A stretch of DNA of 64,000 nt from Pelagibius sp. Alg239-R121. GTDB lineage: Bacteria > Pseudomonadota > Alphaproteobacteria > Kiloniellales > Kiloniellaceae. Location: contig NZ_CAMZOF010000002.1 of NCBI RefSeq assembly GCF_947331435.1, positions 656,566 through 720,565 of the forward strand, read 5' to 3'. Below the pieces are notes generated by a model. That model made no database searches. It was not told where the DNA came from and was given only the letters and a program-made list of their open reading frames with translations. Positions 53,497 to 63,054 of the stretch are shown piece after piece. Position 1 is the first letter of the stretch, and every line of letters begins with the position of its first letter. The translations under genes were made by a program, and so were the position numbers.

Positions 53497-53942
53497 ATCA
53501 CGACGAGCCCTATTCTGAAGATTATCTTCAAGACATATTGAAGTCGGTGAAAACCATCGCAATGGTTGGTGCCAGCGCAGACAAAACCAAGTTTTCATAC
53601 GGGGTCCTGCGTGTGCTGCATGAAACCGGCTACAACATGATTCCCGTCAACCCACGCCTCGAAGGCGGCGAAATCCGGGGATTGAAGGTTTACCCGTCGC
53701 TTAAAGCGATAGACCAGCCGGTCGACATGGTTGAAGTCTTTCGACGCTCGGAAGATCTGTTCGGCGTCGCAAAAGAAGCGATCGAAATTAACGCCAAGGT
53801 TCTCTGGGGCCAAATCGGCGTGCGGGATGATGCGGCAGCCAAGCTGGCAGAAGACGCGGGCTTGAAGGTCGTGATGAACCGCTGTCCAAAAATCGAACTG
53901 TTCCGGCCATTCTGGAAACCCAAACTGCATCTGACCATCTGA
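53493..53942 (+). CDS. CoA-binding protein (YccU-like)
   Basis: A 149-residue Rossmann-type CoA-binding domain: IAMVGASADKTKFSYGVLRVL (given in part, ~21-40), GYNMIPVNPR and DMVEVFRRSED. The C-terminal VVMNRCPKIEL is also a family motif. It overlaps the ferredoxin end by 4 bp (ATGA). Biochemical role of the family is not established. Confidence 0.85.
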   Translation: MNHDEPYSEDYLQDILKSVKTIAMVGASADKTKFSYGVLRVLHETGYNMIPVNPRLEGGEIRGLKVYPSLKAIDQPVDMVEVFRRSEDLFGVAKEAIEINAKVLWGQIGVRDDAAAKLAEDAGLKVVMNRCPKIELFRPFWKPKLHLTI

Positions 53943-54119
53943 TGGAGCGGGCGGGACCTGAAGACCGGGAATGGCACTATGAGGGCGGTCATCCCTGTTG
54001 CTGTCCAGGAGTCGTGCCTGTGCCGCTATTCTGTCCAGTTTGGATAAAGCAACTTATCCGGCGATTTTCCTCGCTTTTCCTCAAACCATGCTTCAGTGAC
54101 ATGAAGGTTACAAAGACCA

Positions 54120-54518
54120 ATGCCTCAAACCATCACCAAAGGGATCAAAACCCTCCTGGCAGAAGCCAACGAAACAGTTACTGCGATCACGCTTGACGAT
54201 GCAGCAAAGCTTCTAGGTAGTGACGACCACGTTTTCGTTGATCTGCGCGACATCCGCGAACTGAAGCGCGCTGGTAAAATCCCCGGCGCCTTCTCTTGCC
54301 CACGCGGGATGCTGGAATTCTGGATTGATCCGGAAAGTCCTTACCACAAGGACATTTTCAATCAGGATAAAACCTACGTCTTCTACTGTGCCAGCGCCTG
54401 GCGCTCTGCATTAAGTGCCAAAACCGCGAAGGAAATGGGTTTGAACCCGGTTGTCCATATCGAGGGCGGTTTCTCGGCCTGGCTTAAAGCCGATGCTCCT
54501 GTGGAAAAGGTCGATTAA
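54120..54518 (+). CDS. rhodanese-domain protein
   Basis: A 132-residue single rhodanese domain with DDHVFVDLRDIRELKRAGKI (~36-55), GAFSCPRGMLEFWID and the active-site loop YCASAWRS (Cys90). It transfers sulfane sulfur. In this operon it could handle sulfide or persulfide released from methanethiol. It stands 177 bp after the CoA-binding gene; a frame bridging that gap (53942-54196) lacks any domain. Confidence 0.87.
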   Translation: MPQTITKGIKTLLAEANETVTAITLDDAAKLLGSDDHVFVDLRDIRELKRAGKIPGAFSCPRGMLEFWIDPESPYHKDIFNQDKTYVFYCASAWRSALSAKTAKEMGLNPVVHIEGGFSAWLKADAPVEKVD

Positions 54519-54575
54519 CACGATTAACGCGGGTGACCTGCTTGTTCCGCCCTTTGGTTCCCAGGAGTAGTTTTC

Positions 54576-55769
54576 TTGTTCAAAAACATCGTAATCACAT
54601 CCGGTGTGCGCACTGCCATCGGAGATTTCGGGGGCGCGCTGGCGGCTACACCGACCTGCGAATTAGCCACCCTGGTTGCCCGCGAAGCCATCGGCCGCGC
54701 CTCGGTTTCACCTTCAAGCGTCGATCAGGCTGTCTTCGGCAACGTCATCCACAGCGAACCACGCGACATGTACCTGGCACGGGTTGCCGCGATCGATGCC
54801 GGTCTCCCCAACTCTTCGTCAGCACTGACACTTAATCGGCTGTGCGGCAGTGGCCTCCAGGCGGTCGTGACAGCGGCCGAAGCAATCATGCTCGGCAACG
54901 CCGAAATCGTTGTGGCGGGAGGTGCGGAAAACATGAGCCGGGTGGGCCATCTGATGACCACGGCGCGGTTCGGCGCAAAGATGGGGGATGTTAAGGCAAC
55001 CGACATGATGCTTGGCGCGTTGACTGACCCCTTTGGTAATGGCCACATGGGCGTCACGGCTGAAAACATTGCTGCGCAGGAATCGATAGATCGCGACAAC
55101 CAAGATGCACTCGCTCTGACCAGCCATCACAGAGCGGCAGCTGCAATCAAGGCAGGATATTTCAAAGAACAGATTCTTCCCGTTGCCATTAAAAAGGCCC
55201 GCAAAGAAGTTTTGTTTGATACGGATGAGCACGTCCGCGTTGATATCTCGCCCGATGATCTTCGGAATCTCCGTCCCGCTTTTCAAAAAACTGGAACAGT
55301 GACCGCTGGCAACGCCTCAGGAATCAATGACGGTGCTGCTGCGCTTATACTGTCGTCAGAGCGCGCGGCATCAGCACACAACATGCCCAGATTGGCTTTT
55401 GTCCGCTCCGCTGCAGTTGCGGGTGTTGGTCCGGAAGTCATGGGCCTGGGCCCCATACCTGCAGTTAAGAAAGCCCTGGATCGTGCCGGTCTGGCCATAT
55501 CCGATCTCTCTGCAATCGAATCCAACGAGGCCTTTGCGGCTCAAGCCTGTGCGGTGGCAAGTAAATTGGACTTCCCACCGGAGATCACGAACCCCAATGG
55601 CGGCGCGATTGCGCTTGGTCACCCAGTCGGCGCATCCGGTGCCATCATATTGATCAAACTCATCTACGAATTGCGCCGGACCGGCGGCAGGTTTGGGTTG
55701 GCAACAATGTGTATCGGGGGCGGTCAGGGTATCGCGGTCATCGTCGAAAACGCCGAGGCCGTTCAATGA
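54576..55769 (+). CDS. acetyl-CoA acetyltransferase / 3-ketoacyl-CoA thiolase
   Basis: A 397-residue thiolase with nucleophile Cys in LNRLCGSGLQAV (~85-96), NPNGGAIALGHPVGASG (His, ~338-354) and the C-terminal CIGGGQG. The start is TTG at 54576, eight bases after CCAGGAG. It releases acetyl-CoA (or a longer acyl-CoA) in the presumed beta-oxidation route of the cluster. Confidence 0.92.
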   Translation: MFKNIVITSGVRTAIGDFGGALAATPTCELATLVAREAIGRASVSPSSVDQAVFGNVIHSEPRDMYLARVAAIDAGLPNSSSALTLNRLCGSGLQAVVTAAEAIMLGNAEIVVAGGAENMSRVGHLMTTARFGAKMGDVKATDMMLGALTDPFGNGHMGVTAENIAAQESIDRDNQDALALTSHHRAAAAIKAGYFKEQILPVAIKKARKEVLFDTDEHVRVDISPDDLRNLRPAFQKTGTVTAGNASGINDGAAALILSSERAASAHNMPRLAFVRSAAVAGVGPEVMGLGPIPAVKKALDRAGLAISDLSAIESNEAFAAQACAVASKLDFPPEITNPNGGAIALGHPVGASGAIILIKLIYELRRTGGRFGLATMCIGGGQGIAVIVENAEAVQ

Positions 55770-56836
55770 GCGAGATGAAACGGATTGCGGTCATCGGCGC
55801 CGGCACCATGGGTGCAGGAATAGCAATATCGGCTTCTGTGAGCGGCTTCAACGTGATCGTCATCGATATGACCGAGGCCGCACTCGAAAGCGCATTAAGC
55901 CGTATCCGGAGATATCTCGACCGGCAGACGGAAAAACAAAAAATGAGCGGCACCGAAGCGGCGGCCACACTCGACCGCTGCCGCTTCTCAACAAAGATGG
56001 ACAGTGCCGCGGACAGCGATCTGGTGATCGAGGCCGTCTTTGAGGACCTCGCCGTAAAACGTAGTGTCTTTGGGAAACTGGAGTCCAGTGTCGGACTTGA
56101 AACCCAACTGGCGACCAATACAAGCGCATTGAAGGTCAGCGACATCGGAGCGGGGCTTATCCGCCCTGAACGGCTCTGTGGACTCCACTACTTCAGCCCG
56201 GCAGAAGTGAATCCTGTCGTCGAAGTCGTACGAACCGACGCGACTGCCGACGCGACCATAGATGCGGTTCTGTCATTTCTCGGAGCCTGCGGGAAGCAAT
56301 CTATTGAGTGTCTCGATCGAAGCGGGTTCGCGCTGAACCGCTTCTTCTGTCCTTACACCAACGAAGCGGCTCGATGTTACGACGATGGTCTTGGCACTCC
56401 CGCCCAGATCGACGAAGTCGCACGAGACGTCTTTGGTGTCGCAATCGGCCCTTTCGCCGTCATGAACATCGTGAAACCAAGAATCAACCTGGCCGCAGTT
56501 CGTAATTTGACGCCGCTTGGGTCATTTTATGCGCCGGCAAGGAGCTTGGAAACAACCGGCGATGCCGATGACGATTGGGATCTGACAGGCGACGCTCGAA
56601 TCGATGTCACTACGCGCACCCGCATCGGCGATCGTCTGAAAGGTGCGATTTTCCTTAGCGTTCTGGAGGAACTGACCGAACAGGTAGCGGCTCCCAAAGA
56701 CATCGACATGGGAGCCCGCAGAGCCTTTACTTTTGCCAAAGGTCCAGTGGAAATGATGCGCGAGGAAGGAGCAGCAAAAGTGAAACGCCTGGTTTGTCTG
56801 GTGCAGCCCGACTGGGTCGGATCCGTTTCGGTTTAG
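55766..56836 (+). CDS. 3-hydroxyacyl-CoA dehydrogenase
   Basis: A 356-residue enzyme with NAD motif IAVIGAGTMGAGIAISA (~6-22), NTSALKVSDIG and the catalytic His segment GLHYFSPAEVNPVVEVV (~136-152), followed by the helical C-terminal domain. The ATG at 55766 overlaps the thiolase stop as ATGA. It oxidises a 3-hydroxyacyl-CoA to the thiolase substrate. Confidence 0.9.
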   Translation: MSEMKRIAVIGAGTMGAGIAISASVSGFNVIVIDMTEAALESALSRIRRYLDRQTEKQKMSGTEAAATLDRCRFSTKMDSAADSDLVIEAVFEDLAVKRSVFGKLESSVGLETQLATNTSALKVSDIGAGLIRPERLCGLHYFSPAEVNPVVEVVRTDATADATIDAVLSFLGACGKQSIECLDRSGFALNRFFCPYTNEAARCYDDGLGTPAQIDEVARDVFGVAIGPFAVMNIVKPRINLAAVRNLTPLGSFYAPARSLETTGDADDDWDLTGDARIDVTTRTRIGDRLKGAIFLSVLEELTEQVAAPKDIDMGARRAFTFAKGPVEMMREEGAAKVKRLVCLVQPDWVGSVSV

Positions 56837-56929
56837 TTTTCGGAGGAATGATTCCAGAGAATCCGTCCAGTAAGTCCATCTGCGCGCTGTTTAACATCGG
56901 TGAAGCTAATTCGCTACGGAGCTTTCAGA

Positions 56930-59194
56930 ATGACGACAATGCCGTTAACCAGTGCACATTGGGGCACTTACCGCGTCGAGGTCAGGGACGGAAAGATTGT
57001 TGCCCTGCATCCGTTCGAACGAGATCCCGATCCCTCTCCGATTGGACCGGGCATTGTAGATGTCTTGGAGGGGCCGACCCGGATTACCGCGCCGATGGTG
57101 CGCAAGAGCTGGCTGGAAGGCGGGCCGGGAACAGATGGCGAGAAGCGTGGCTCGGACGAATTCGTCGAAGTCAGCTGGGGCCATGCCAACCGCTTGGTGG
57201 CAAGCGAACTAAACCGGGTGCGGCGCGAACATGGCAACCGTGCGATTTACGCCGGGTCCTACGGCTGGGCCAGCGCCGGAAGGTTTCATCACGCACAAAG
57301 TCAGCTCAAACGTTTTCTGAACTGCATCGGCGGTTACACCGGCTCGAAAAACACCTATTCCTTCGCCGCCGCCGAGGTGCTCGTGCCACATGTGCTGGGC
57401 ACTTTCCGCCAGCATGTGGACGAGACGACCTGCTGGGAGTCCATTGCGTCCGATTGCGAGTTCTTCGTGGCCTTCGGGGGCGTTCCCTTGAAGAATGGAC
57501 AGATCAGCCAGGGCGGTACGGGCGCGCACGTTCAAAAGGCGGGACTGTGGGCCGCGCACGAGGCTGGCGTCTCCATCGTCAACGTCTCCCCCTTGCGCTC
57601 CGACGTGATGGATGCGGTCGGCGCCGAGTGGCTTCCGTTGCGTCCCTCCACGGATGTCGCATTGATGCTGGGCCTGGCGCACACGCTCTTGGTGGAAAAC
57701 CTGCAAGATAGCGTCTTCCTCGATCGCTACACAGTGGGGTTCAACCGCTTTGCCGCCTATCTCATGGGCGAGACCGACCGCATTCCCAAATCTGCGGAAT
57801 GGGCAGCGGAAATTTGCGATCTTTCCGCCGACGCAATTCGTGCTCTCGCCCGACGCATGGCCGCTCGCCGCACCATGATCTCGGTCGCCTGGGCGCTGAC
57901 CCGGCAGGATCACGGCGAACAGCCTTTCTGGGCGGCGATTGCGCTTGCCTCGATGCTGGGTCAGATCGGCCTGCCGGGCACCGGCATCGGCTTCGGCTAT
58001 TCGGCAATGAACAATGTTGGATTGAACCGCCGCCAGATCAATTACGCCTCCTTCCCGCAGGGCAGCAACCCGGTGCGGGACTTCATTCCCGTGGCCCGTG
58101 TCACCGACCTGTTGGAAAGTCCCGGCACACGGTTCGATTATGACGGTAAATCCTACGAATATCCCGATATCAGATTGGTCTGGTGGGCGGGCGGCAATCC
58201 GTTCCACCACCATCAGGACCTCAACCGCATGCGCCGCGCCTGGGCAAAGCCCGAAACGATCATCGTCAATGAATGGTGCTGGAACAGCCTGGCGAAGCAT
58301 GCCGATATCGTGCTGCCCTGCACCACGTCGCTTGAACGCTCCGACATCGCGCTAACGCCAAAGGACCCTTATCAGGTCGTTATGGATCAAGCGATAGCAC
58401 CCGTGGGCGACGCCCGTGACGATCATGAGATTCTCCGGGGTATCGCCGCTGAGATGGGTGTGGAAGAGGCCTTCACCGAGGGACGTAGCCCGAACGAATG
58501 GCAGCGCTGGATCTACGATATCTCGCGCCAGCAGGCTTCACAGCAGGGAGTTGAAATGCCGAGCTGGGAAAACTTCCAGCGCGACGGCTGGATCAAGGTG
58601 CCCCTGCCGGACAGTCCGAATATCATGATGGAAGCCTTCCGCGCCGATCCTGAGGCAAATCCACTTGCCACACCCAGTGGCAGGATCGAAATCTTCTCGG
58701 ACACCATCGCGGGCTTCGGCTATGACGACTGTCCCGGTCACCCGGCATGGTTCGAGCCGGCCGAATGGCTTGGGCGCACGGAGCCTGATCAGCTGCACAT
58801 GATCTCGAATCAGCCACGTAACAAACTGCACAGCCAGTTTGACCATGGTTCCGTCAGCCGCGCCGATCGTCCTCTTGGGGTTGAGCCCGTGACCATGAAT
58901 CCCGATGATGCTTCGGCACGTGGCTTGACGCAGGATCAGATCGTCCGCCTGCACAACACCCGTGGCGCTTGCCTGGCTGCCTTAAATATCAGTGACGAGA
59001 TTCGGCCCGGCGTCATCCAGATCGCCACCGGTGCCTGGTTCGACCCGGATGGCGTTACCTGCCGACACGGCAATCCCAACGCTCTTACCCTCGACAAAGG
59101 CACTTCCAGCCTCGCACAGGGTCCGATCGCACATTCCTGCCTGGTGGCGGTAGAGCCCTACCTCGACCCAAAACAAAATCCTGCCGGCTCATAA
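56930..59194 (+). CDS. molybdopterin oxidoreductase, BisC/TorA (DMSO reductase) type
   Basis: A 754-residue bis-MGD molybdoenzyme without an iron-sulfur Cys motif and without a Tat signal, so cytoplasmic like BisC. W113 (AGSYGWASAGRFH) and S144 (NTYSFAAAEVLVP) align with the conserved Trp and the Mo-ligating Ser of DMSO/TMAO reductases. NPFHHHQDLNRM and NEWCWNSLAKHADIVLPCTT are MGD-binding segments. It likely reduces a sulfoxide or N-oxide. I start at MTTMPL (56930) with GGAG nine bases upstream. Confidence 0.9.
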   Translation: MTTMPLTSAHWGTYRVEVRDGKIVALHPFERDPDPSPIGPGIVDVLEGPTRITAPMVRKSWLEGGPGTDGEKRGSDEFVEVSWGHANRLVASELNRVRREHGNRAIYAGSYGWASAGRFHHAQSQLKRFLNCIGGYTGSKNTYSFAAAEVLVPHVLGTFRQHVDETTCWESIASDCEFFVAFGGVPLKNGQISQGGTGAHVQKAGLWAAHEAGVSIVNVSPLRSDVMDAVGAEWLPLRPSTDVALMLGLAHTLLVENLQDSVFLDRYTVGFNRFAAYLMGETDRIPKSAEWAAEICDLSADAIRALARRMAARRTMISVAWALTRQDHGEQPFWAAIALASMLGQIGLPGTGIGFGYSAMNNVGLNRRQINYASFPQGSNPVRDFIPVARVTDLLESPGTRFDYDGKSYEYPDIRLVWWAGGNPFHHHQDLNRMRRAWAKPETIIVNEWCWNSLAKHADIVLPCTTSLERSDIALTPKDPYQVVMDQAIAPVGDARDDHEILRGIAAEMGVEEAFTEGRSPNEWQRWIYDISRQQASQQGVEMPSWENFQRDGWIKVPLPDSPNIMMEAFRADPEANPLATPSGRIEIFSDTIAGFGYDDCPGHPAWFEPAEWLGRTEPDQLHMISNQPRNKLHSQFDHGSVSRADRPLGVEPVTMNPDDASARGLTQDQIVRLHNTRGACLAALNISDEIRPGVIQIATGAWFDPDGVTCRHGNPNALTLDKGTSSLAQGPIAHSCLVAVEPYLDPKQNPAGS

Positions 59195-59199
59195 CCGAT

Positions 59200-59230
59200 A
59201 AAATATCCGCTGTGTGGCGGGTGATATTTT
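59200..59230 (+). terminator. hairpin after the BisC-like gene
   Basis: AAAATATCCGC and GCGGGTGATATTTT form an imperfect inverted repeat around a TGTGTG loop just after the stop codon. The TTTT at the end supports a weak terminator. It merges with the tRNA-like repeat that starts at 59228. Confidence 0.45.
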
Positions 59231-59270
59231 GGTTGCGGGGACATGATACCAACAATACTGACGAAAACTG
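59228..59270 (+). repeat. tRNA-fMet-like repeat, middle copy (candidate att remnant)
   Basis: TTTGGTTGCGGGG is shared with 40613 and 63933. The similarity to the left copy continues imperfectly: from the GGTTGCGGGG core, about 28 of 40 positions agree (59231-59270 against 40619-40658, counted by eye without gaps). Confidence 0.45.
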
Positions 59271-59354
59271 ATTTACTGGCCCGCATAAATTGATCCTGCG
59301 GCTCGATGCATTGGATGACCCGTCGCTATCCTAACTTTATATGGTTCCGCAGAT

Positions 59355-60255
59355 CATTGAAGAGCTTGGCGCAACGTTGATTTGGTTCAGGAATTGTCAT
59401 CAGGTTGCATGATGTTTTGGCGCCTCATTTACGAGGATGCCGCGATGATACTGAGTGTTTTTGCAGAGAAAATGAGACAAGAGGCCAAGGATGATTTCAA
59501 GGGTCGTCATTCTGAAGCCGGTCTGACCCTACAAGCAGTGGGTTGTTATCTCCGGCACGCTCTGAGCTCCAGAAACCTTGAAGAAATGCTCCTGGAACGC
59601 TGGCTTCCCGTCGACCACAGTACGATCAATCGATGGGTTCTGGCTTATGCTCCGTTGTTGGAGAAGCGCTTGCGCCGATTCCGCAAGATCCCCTGTGGAC
59701 CTTACCGGATCGACGAAACATATGTGCGTATCAAAGACAGGTGGCGCTTTTTGTACAGAGCGATCGATAAACACGGCAAGCCTGTCGATTCCATGCTCTC
59801 AGCCAAACGAGATGGGATGCCGCCAGGCGCTTCTTCCGCAAATCGCTCAAGGAAATGCCATTGCTGGCGCCGGGCCGGATTGGCACGGATGGCGACCGCG
59901 CTCTTGCCGCCGCTGTCAAAGATAGCGAAAACAACCGCATTTTGCCGAATGGCACGATCCATTATGTCACCAAGTATCTCCAACAGGGGATCGAGAGCGA
60001 TCAATTCATTTTGAAACAACGGTTTCCTCGCAGTGGTGGGTTTCAGAGCTTCAATACAGCGCGACAAACGATCAAAGGCTTCGAAGCCATGCTCTGGTTA
60101 CGCAAGGGGTTGAGCTTTTGGAAAATGGGGCATTCACAAACAGAACGAGATGCTCGCGCTCTGCTTCAGACTCCTAAAACTTAACAAAGCGTGAAAAAGC
60201 CATGAATCATGAATGAAGCTCAACCGTAATCACACTTTGCAACAAGCCTCTTGTT
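59355..60255 (+). mobile_element. IS6-family insertion sequence (degenerate)
   Basis: An ~0.9-kb element holding a frameshifted IS6-type transposase. A right-end sequence CACTTTGCAACAAGCC (near 60233-60248) resembles IS6 termini, and a partly matching AAGAGCTTGGCGCAACG stands near 59360, so the ends are approximate. No target duplication was confirmed by eye. Confidence 0.6.
59409..60184 (+). pseudogene. IS6-family transposase, frameshifted
   Basis: The first part (KGRHSEAGLTLQAVGCYLRH, VDHSTINRW, YRIDETYVRIKDRWRFLYRA, SAKRD) and the second part in another frame (RRFFRKSLKEM, IGTDGDRAL, TKYLQQGIESDQ) together make a complete DDE transposase. The frame changes near 59814; a one-base deletion in an RDRDAARRFF-type motif explains it. 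The DDE acidic residues remain in the two halves. Probably inactive unless the frameshift is programmed. Confidence 0.8.
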
Positions 60256-60268
60256 TCTCGTTTTTGTT

Positions 60269-60280
60269 ACGTTATAACGT
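60269..60280. promoter_or_regulatory. Zur-like palindromic operator upstream of folE
   Basis: ACGTTATAACGT is a perfect 12-bp palindrome inside TTGTTACGTTATAACGTTTT. The GTTATAAC core is like the Zur (zinc uptake regulator) boxes of alphaproteobacteria. It lies 67 bp before folE, the first gene of a zinc-responsive type operon. Confidence 0.6.
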
Positions 60281-60346
60281 TTTATTAAAGTCGTGAACGC
60301 CGATTGCTCTCGAAGAATCGGACTTGAATGCGGGGAAGGAGTAGGC

Positions 60347-61000
60347 ATGGACACTGCAGTGTTCGGGAACCAGCCGGCGAACTCAGCACGAGCCGCCTCG
60401 AGTGCGCCTCGCCGCCCCAGCCAATCTGAGGCCGAGGCGGCTGTCCGCACCCTCATTGAATGGGCAGGCGACGATCCTGACCGAGAGGGACTAAAAGGGA
60501 CACCCAAGCGCGTAGTCCGCGCCTATGAGGAATTCTTCTCCGGATATCATGCTGACCCGGTCGCTTTGTTTGGCACCACATTCGAGGAGACGGCCGCCTA
60601 TGACGAGATGGTCGTCCTGCGCGACATTCGCCTCGAATCGCACTGCGAACACCATATCGTCCCAATCCTGGGCAAGGCGCATATCGGCTATCTGCCATCC
60701 AGGAAAGTCGTTGGCATCTCCAAACTCGCCCGCCTAGTGGAGGTCTTCGCAAAAAGGATGCAGATTCAAGAGGCGCTGACGTCACAAATAGCAGACACCA
60801 TCCACAAAGTTCTAAAACCGCGTGGTGTCGGAGTCGTGATTGAGGCGGCGCACCAATGCATGACCACACGCGGCATCCGAAAGCCTGGGGTCAGCATGGT
60901 GACCAGCCGCATGCTGGGCTCCTTTCGCGATGATCCTGCGACCCGGCGGGAATTCCTTGCGATGATCGGCGGCTCCAGGAGCGCTTTAGATGAATCCTGA
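60347..61000 (+). CDS. folE: GTP cyclohydrolase I (FolE, type IA)
   Basis: A 217-residue enzyme with zinc ligands in [11 protein letters not shown] (~100-110) and [13 protein letters not shown] (~171-183), and [14 protein letters not shown]. It converts GTP to dihydroneopterin triphosphate for folate. I start at MDTAVF (60347) with GGAG upstream. It is probably a paralogue induced under zinc shortage, judged from the Zur-like box and neighbours. It overlaps the next gene by 11 bp. Confidence 0.92.
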   Translation: MDTAVFGNQPANSARAASSAPRRPSQSEAEAAVRTLIEWAGDDPDREGLKGTPKRVVRAYEEFFSGYHADPVALFGTTFEETAAYDEMVVLRDIRLESHCEHHIVPILGKAHIGYLPSRKVVGISKLARLVEVFAKRMQIQEALTSQIADTIHKVLKPRGVGVVIEAAHQCMTTRGIRKPGVSMVTSRMLGSFRDDPATRREFLAMIGGSRSALDES

Positions 61001-61493
61001 TAAATCTGTACCGCCCGTAGTCGCCCATTTCGCCGCCCGAACGACTGTCGAACAGGTAGAGGAAGGCCTCGCCTTGGCACCCAAATTCGATTCCGGCGGG
61101 CTGATTCCCTGCATTACCACCGACGGTGACACTGGCGACGTACTGATGCTCGGATACATGAACCGGGAAGCGCTGGCACGAACGATCGCAACCGCAGAGG
61201 CGCACTACTGGAGCCGGAGCAGACAGTGTCTTTGGCACAAGGGCGCGACCAGCGGCCTCGTCCAGGAAGTTATCGAAATCCGTATTGACGACGATCAGGA
61301 CACCGTGTGGCTACGCGTCCGGATCGCCGGGTCTGGCGCCAGTTGTCATGTCGGCTACCGTTCCTGCTTTTATCGATCGGTCGAACTCCGTGGCCCATCT
61401 GGCGGACCAGCACGGCTCGTATTCACGGAAAAAAGCCGAAGCTTCGATCCGAAGGACGTCTACGGTGATGCACCGAACCCGACGCAGCTTTGA
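60990..61493 (+). CDS. HisI-like phosphoribosyl-AMP cyclohydrolase paralogue with a lost zinc cysteine
   Basis: A 167-residue HisI family protein: [20 protein letters not shown] (~52-71), [18 protein letters not shown] and [13 protein letters not shown] (two zinc Cys). The third zinc Cys, in the DCDxD motif of HisI, is Asp here (DDDQD). HisI paralogues of this kind are known in Zur regulons next to CobW-family genes. It overlaps the folE end. Confidence 0.85.
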   Translation: MNPDKSVPPVVAHFAARTTVEQVEEGLALAPKFDSGGLIPCITTDGDTGDVLMLGYMNREALARTIATAEAHYWSRSRQCLWHKGATSGLVQEVIEIRIDDDQDTVWLRVRIAGSGASCHVGYRSCFYRSVELRGPSGGPARLVFTEKSRSFDPKDVYGDAPNPTQL

Positions 61494-61504
61494 GGGACCG
61501 CCAT

Positions 61505-61774
61505 ATGCCTGAACGAACGAAAATACAGGCCCTGCTTGAGCCTGTCGACGATACTTCTGACGTCGATCTGCCTCTGCGCTTTGCCGAAGCTCTGGGTGAG
61601 GTGCGCGCTGCGATCGCACGCTGCGATAAAGCGGGCATCCCCAGCGATACGGTTCTCGCCGCGTTGATGACAGAGTTGATGCCACGTCTCGTTCAGGCCT
61701 ACGGACCAACCGGCGTGGCATCTGTGCTGAGCCAACTTGCTGACGAGATATCGACCGCAGGCGGACCGCATTGA
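61505..61774 (+). CDS. small conserved-looking protein of unknown function
   Basis: An 89-residue largely helical protein (LRFAEALGEVRAAIARCDKA; LMPRLVQAYGPTGVASVLSQ). It lies 11 bp after the hisI-like gene and ~50 bp before the CobW gene, in the same operon. I do not recognise a family. ATG at 61505 gives the best spacing. Confidence 0.6.
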   Translation: MPERTKIQALLEPVDDTSDVDLPLRFAEALGEVRAAIARCDKAGIPSDTVLAALMTELMPRLVQAYGPTGVASVLSQLADEISTAGGPH

Positions 61775-61824
61775 GTAATCCAACACTGTCGCAAACGATG
61801 CTGTAAATATGAAAGTCGCCGCCC

Positions 61825-63054
61825 ATGAATGAACCTCTCACAGATCCCAAGCTTCCCGTAACTGTCCTGTCCGGCTTCCTTGGTGCCGGCAAGACCACCT
61901 TGATGAACCACATCCTAAACAACCGCGAAGGCAAGCGCGTAGCGGTCATCGTCAACGACATGAGCGAGGTCAATATTGATGCCGATCTCATTCGCGATGG
62001 GGGCGCCAATCTCAGCCGCACAGAAGAGACACTGGTCGAAATGACCAACGGCTGCATCTGCTGCACGTTGCGCGATGACCTTCTCAAGGAAGTACGTCGC
62101 CTCGCTCAAGATGGCCGGTTCGATCACCTTCTGATCGAATCCACCGGCATTTCAGAGCCACTTCCCGTGGCGGCTACATTCAATTTTCGCTCCGAAGATG
62201 GCGATAGCCTACTGGACGTCTCGCAACTCGACACCATGGTCACGGTTGTCGATGCAATGAACCTCCTGCAAGATTATGCATCCACCGATTTCCTCAAGGA
62301 CCGGGGCGAGGCGCTAGGCGAGGAAGACGCCCGCACACTCGTCAACCTGCTCGTCGAGCAGATCGAGTTTGCCGACGTTATCGTCTTGAACAAAATCGAT
62401 GCCGCTTCACCGGAACAGCTTGATGCCGCGCGCAAGATCATTCGCTCACTCAATCCCGACGCCGATCTCGTCGAAACGAGCATGTCGCGTGTGCCCCTTG
62501 CCAAAGTCTTGAACACCGGCCGGTTCGACCACGACAAAGCGCAGGAGCATCCCCTCTGGTTCAAGGAGCTCTATGGCTTTGCGGAACACAAACCGGAGAC
62601 GGAAGAATATGGAGTACATAGTTTCGTTTATCGGGCACGCCGTCCCTTTCATCCCGAGAAATTCTACGCCTTCATTAATGCGTCTTGGCCGGGAGTCATC
62701 CGTGCCAAGGGGCACTTTTGGCTCGCCACTCGCCCCGAATGGGTCGGCGAGTTAAGTCAAGCCGGAGCACTTGTCCGCCATGAGGCCCTGGGCTTCTGGT
62801 GGGCCAATGTGCCCGAGGCGCGTTGGCCAGATCATCCGGAGTGGCGCCAGTACGTTGCCGAATCCTGGGATCCCGTGTACGGCGACCGACGTCAGGAAAT
62901 CGTTTTCATAGGGAGTGACTTAGATGAAGCATCTATCCGACGACAGCTCGACGGGTGTCTTGTCGGAGACGCGAACGCCAAATCGATGCAGTCGGCTATC
63001 TGGCAGAAGTTAAGAGATCCGTTTCCGGCCTGGAAACGGGCGGAACCGCAATGA
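61825..63054 (+). CDS. CobW/ZigA-type G3E GTPase (COG0523 metallochaperone)
   Basis: A 409-residue GTPase: Walker [15 protein letters not shown] (~15-28), the metal motif [12 protein letters not shown] (CxCC, ~74-85), ESTGISEP and the NKID guanine-specificity motif. The C-terminal CobW_C domain has [12 protein letters not shown]. ZigA-type members deliver zinc to client enzymes under zinc starvation. The neighbours FolE and HisI2 fit clients or backups. It overlaps the DUF1826 gene by ATGA. Confidence 0.9.
   Translation: MNEPLTDPKLPVTVLSGFLGAGKTTLMNHILNNREGKRVAVIVNDMSEVNIDADLIRDGGANLSRTEETLVEMTNGCICCTLRDDLLKEVRRLAQDGRFDHLLIESTGISEPLPVAATFNFRSEDGDSLLDVSQLDTMVTVVDAMNLLQDYASTDFLKDRGEALGEEDARTLVNLLVEQIEFADVIVLNKIDAASPEQLDAARKIIRSLNPDADLVETSMSRVPLAKVLNTGRFDHDKAQEHPLWFKELYGFAEHKPETEEYGVHSFVYRARRPFHPEKFYAFINASWPGVIRAKGHFWLATRPEWVGELSQAGALVRHEALGFWWANVPEARWPDHPEWRQYVAESWDPVYGDRRQEIVFIGSDLDEASIRRQLDGCLVGDANAKSMQSAIWQKLRDPFPAWKRAEPQ

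Noticed and set aside
53942..54196. 84-codon frame between the CoA-binding and rhodanese genes
   Set aside because: No domain, and it overlaps the rhodanese N-terminus in another frame.
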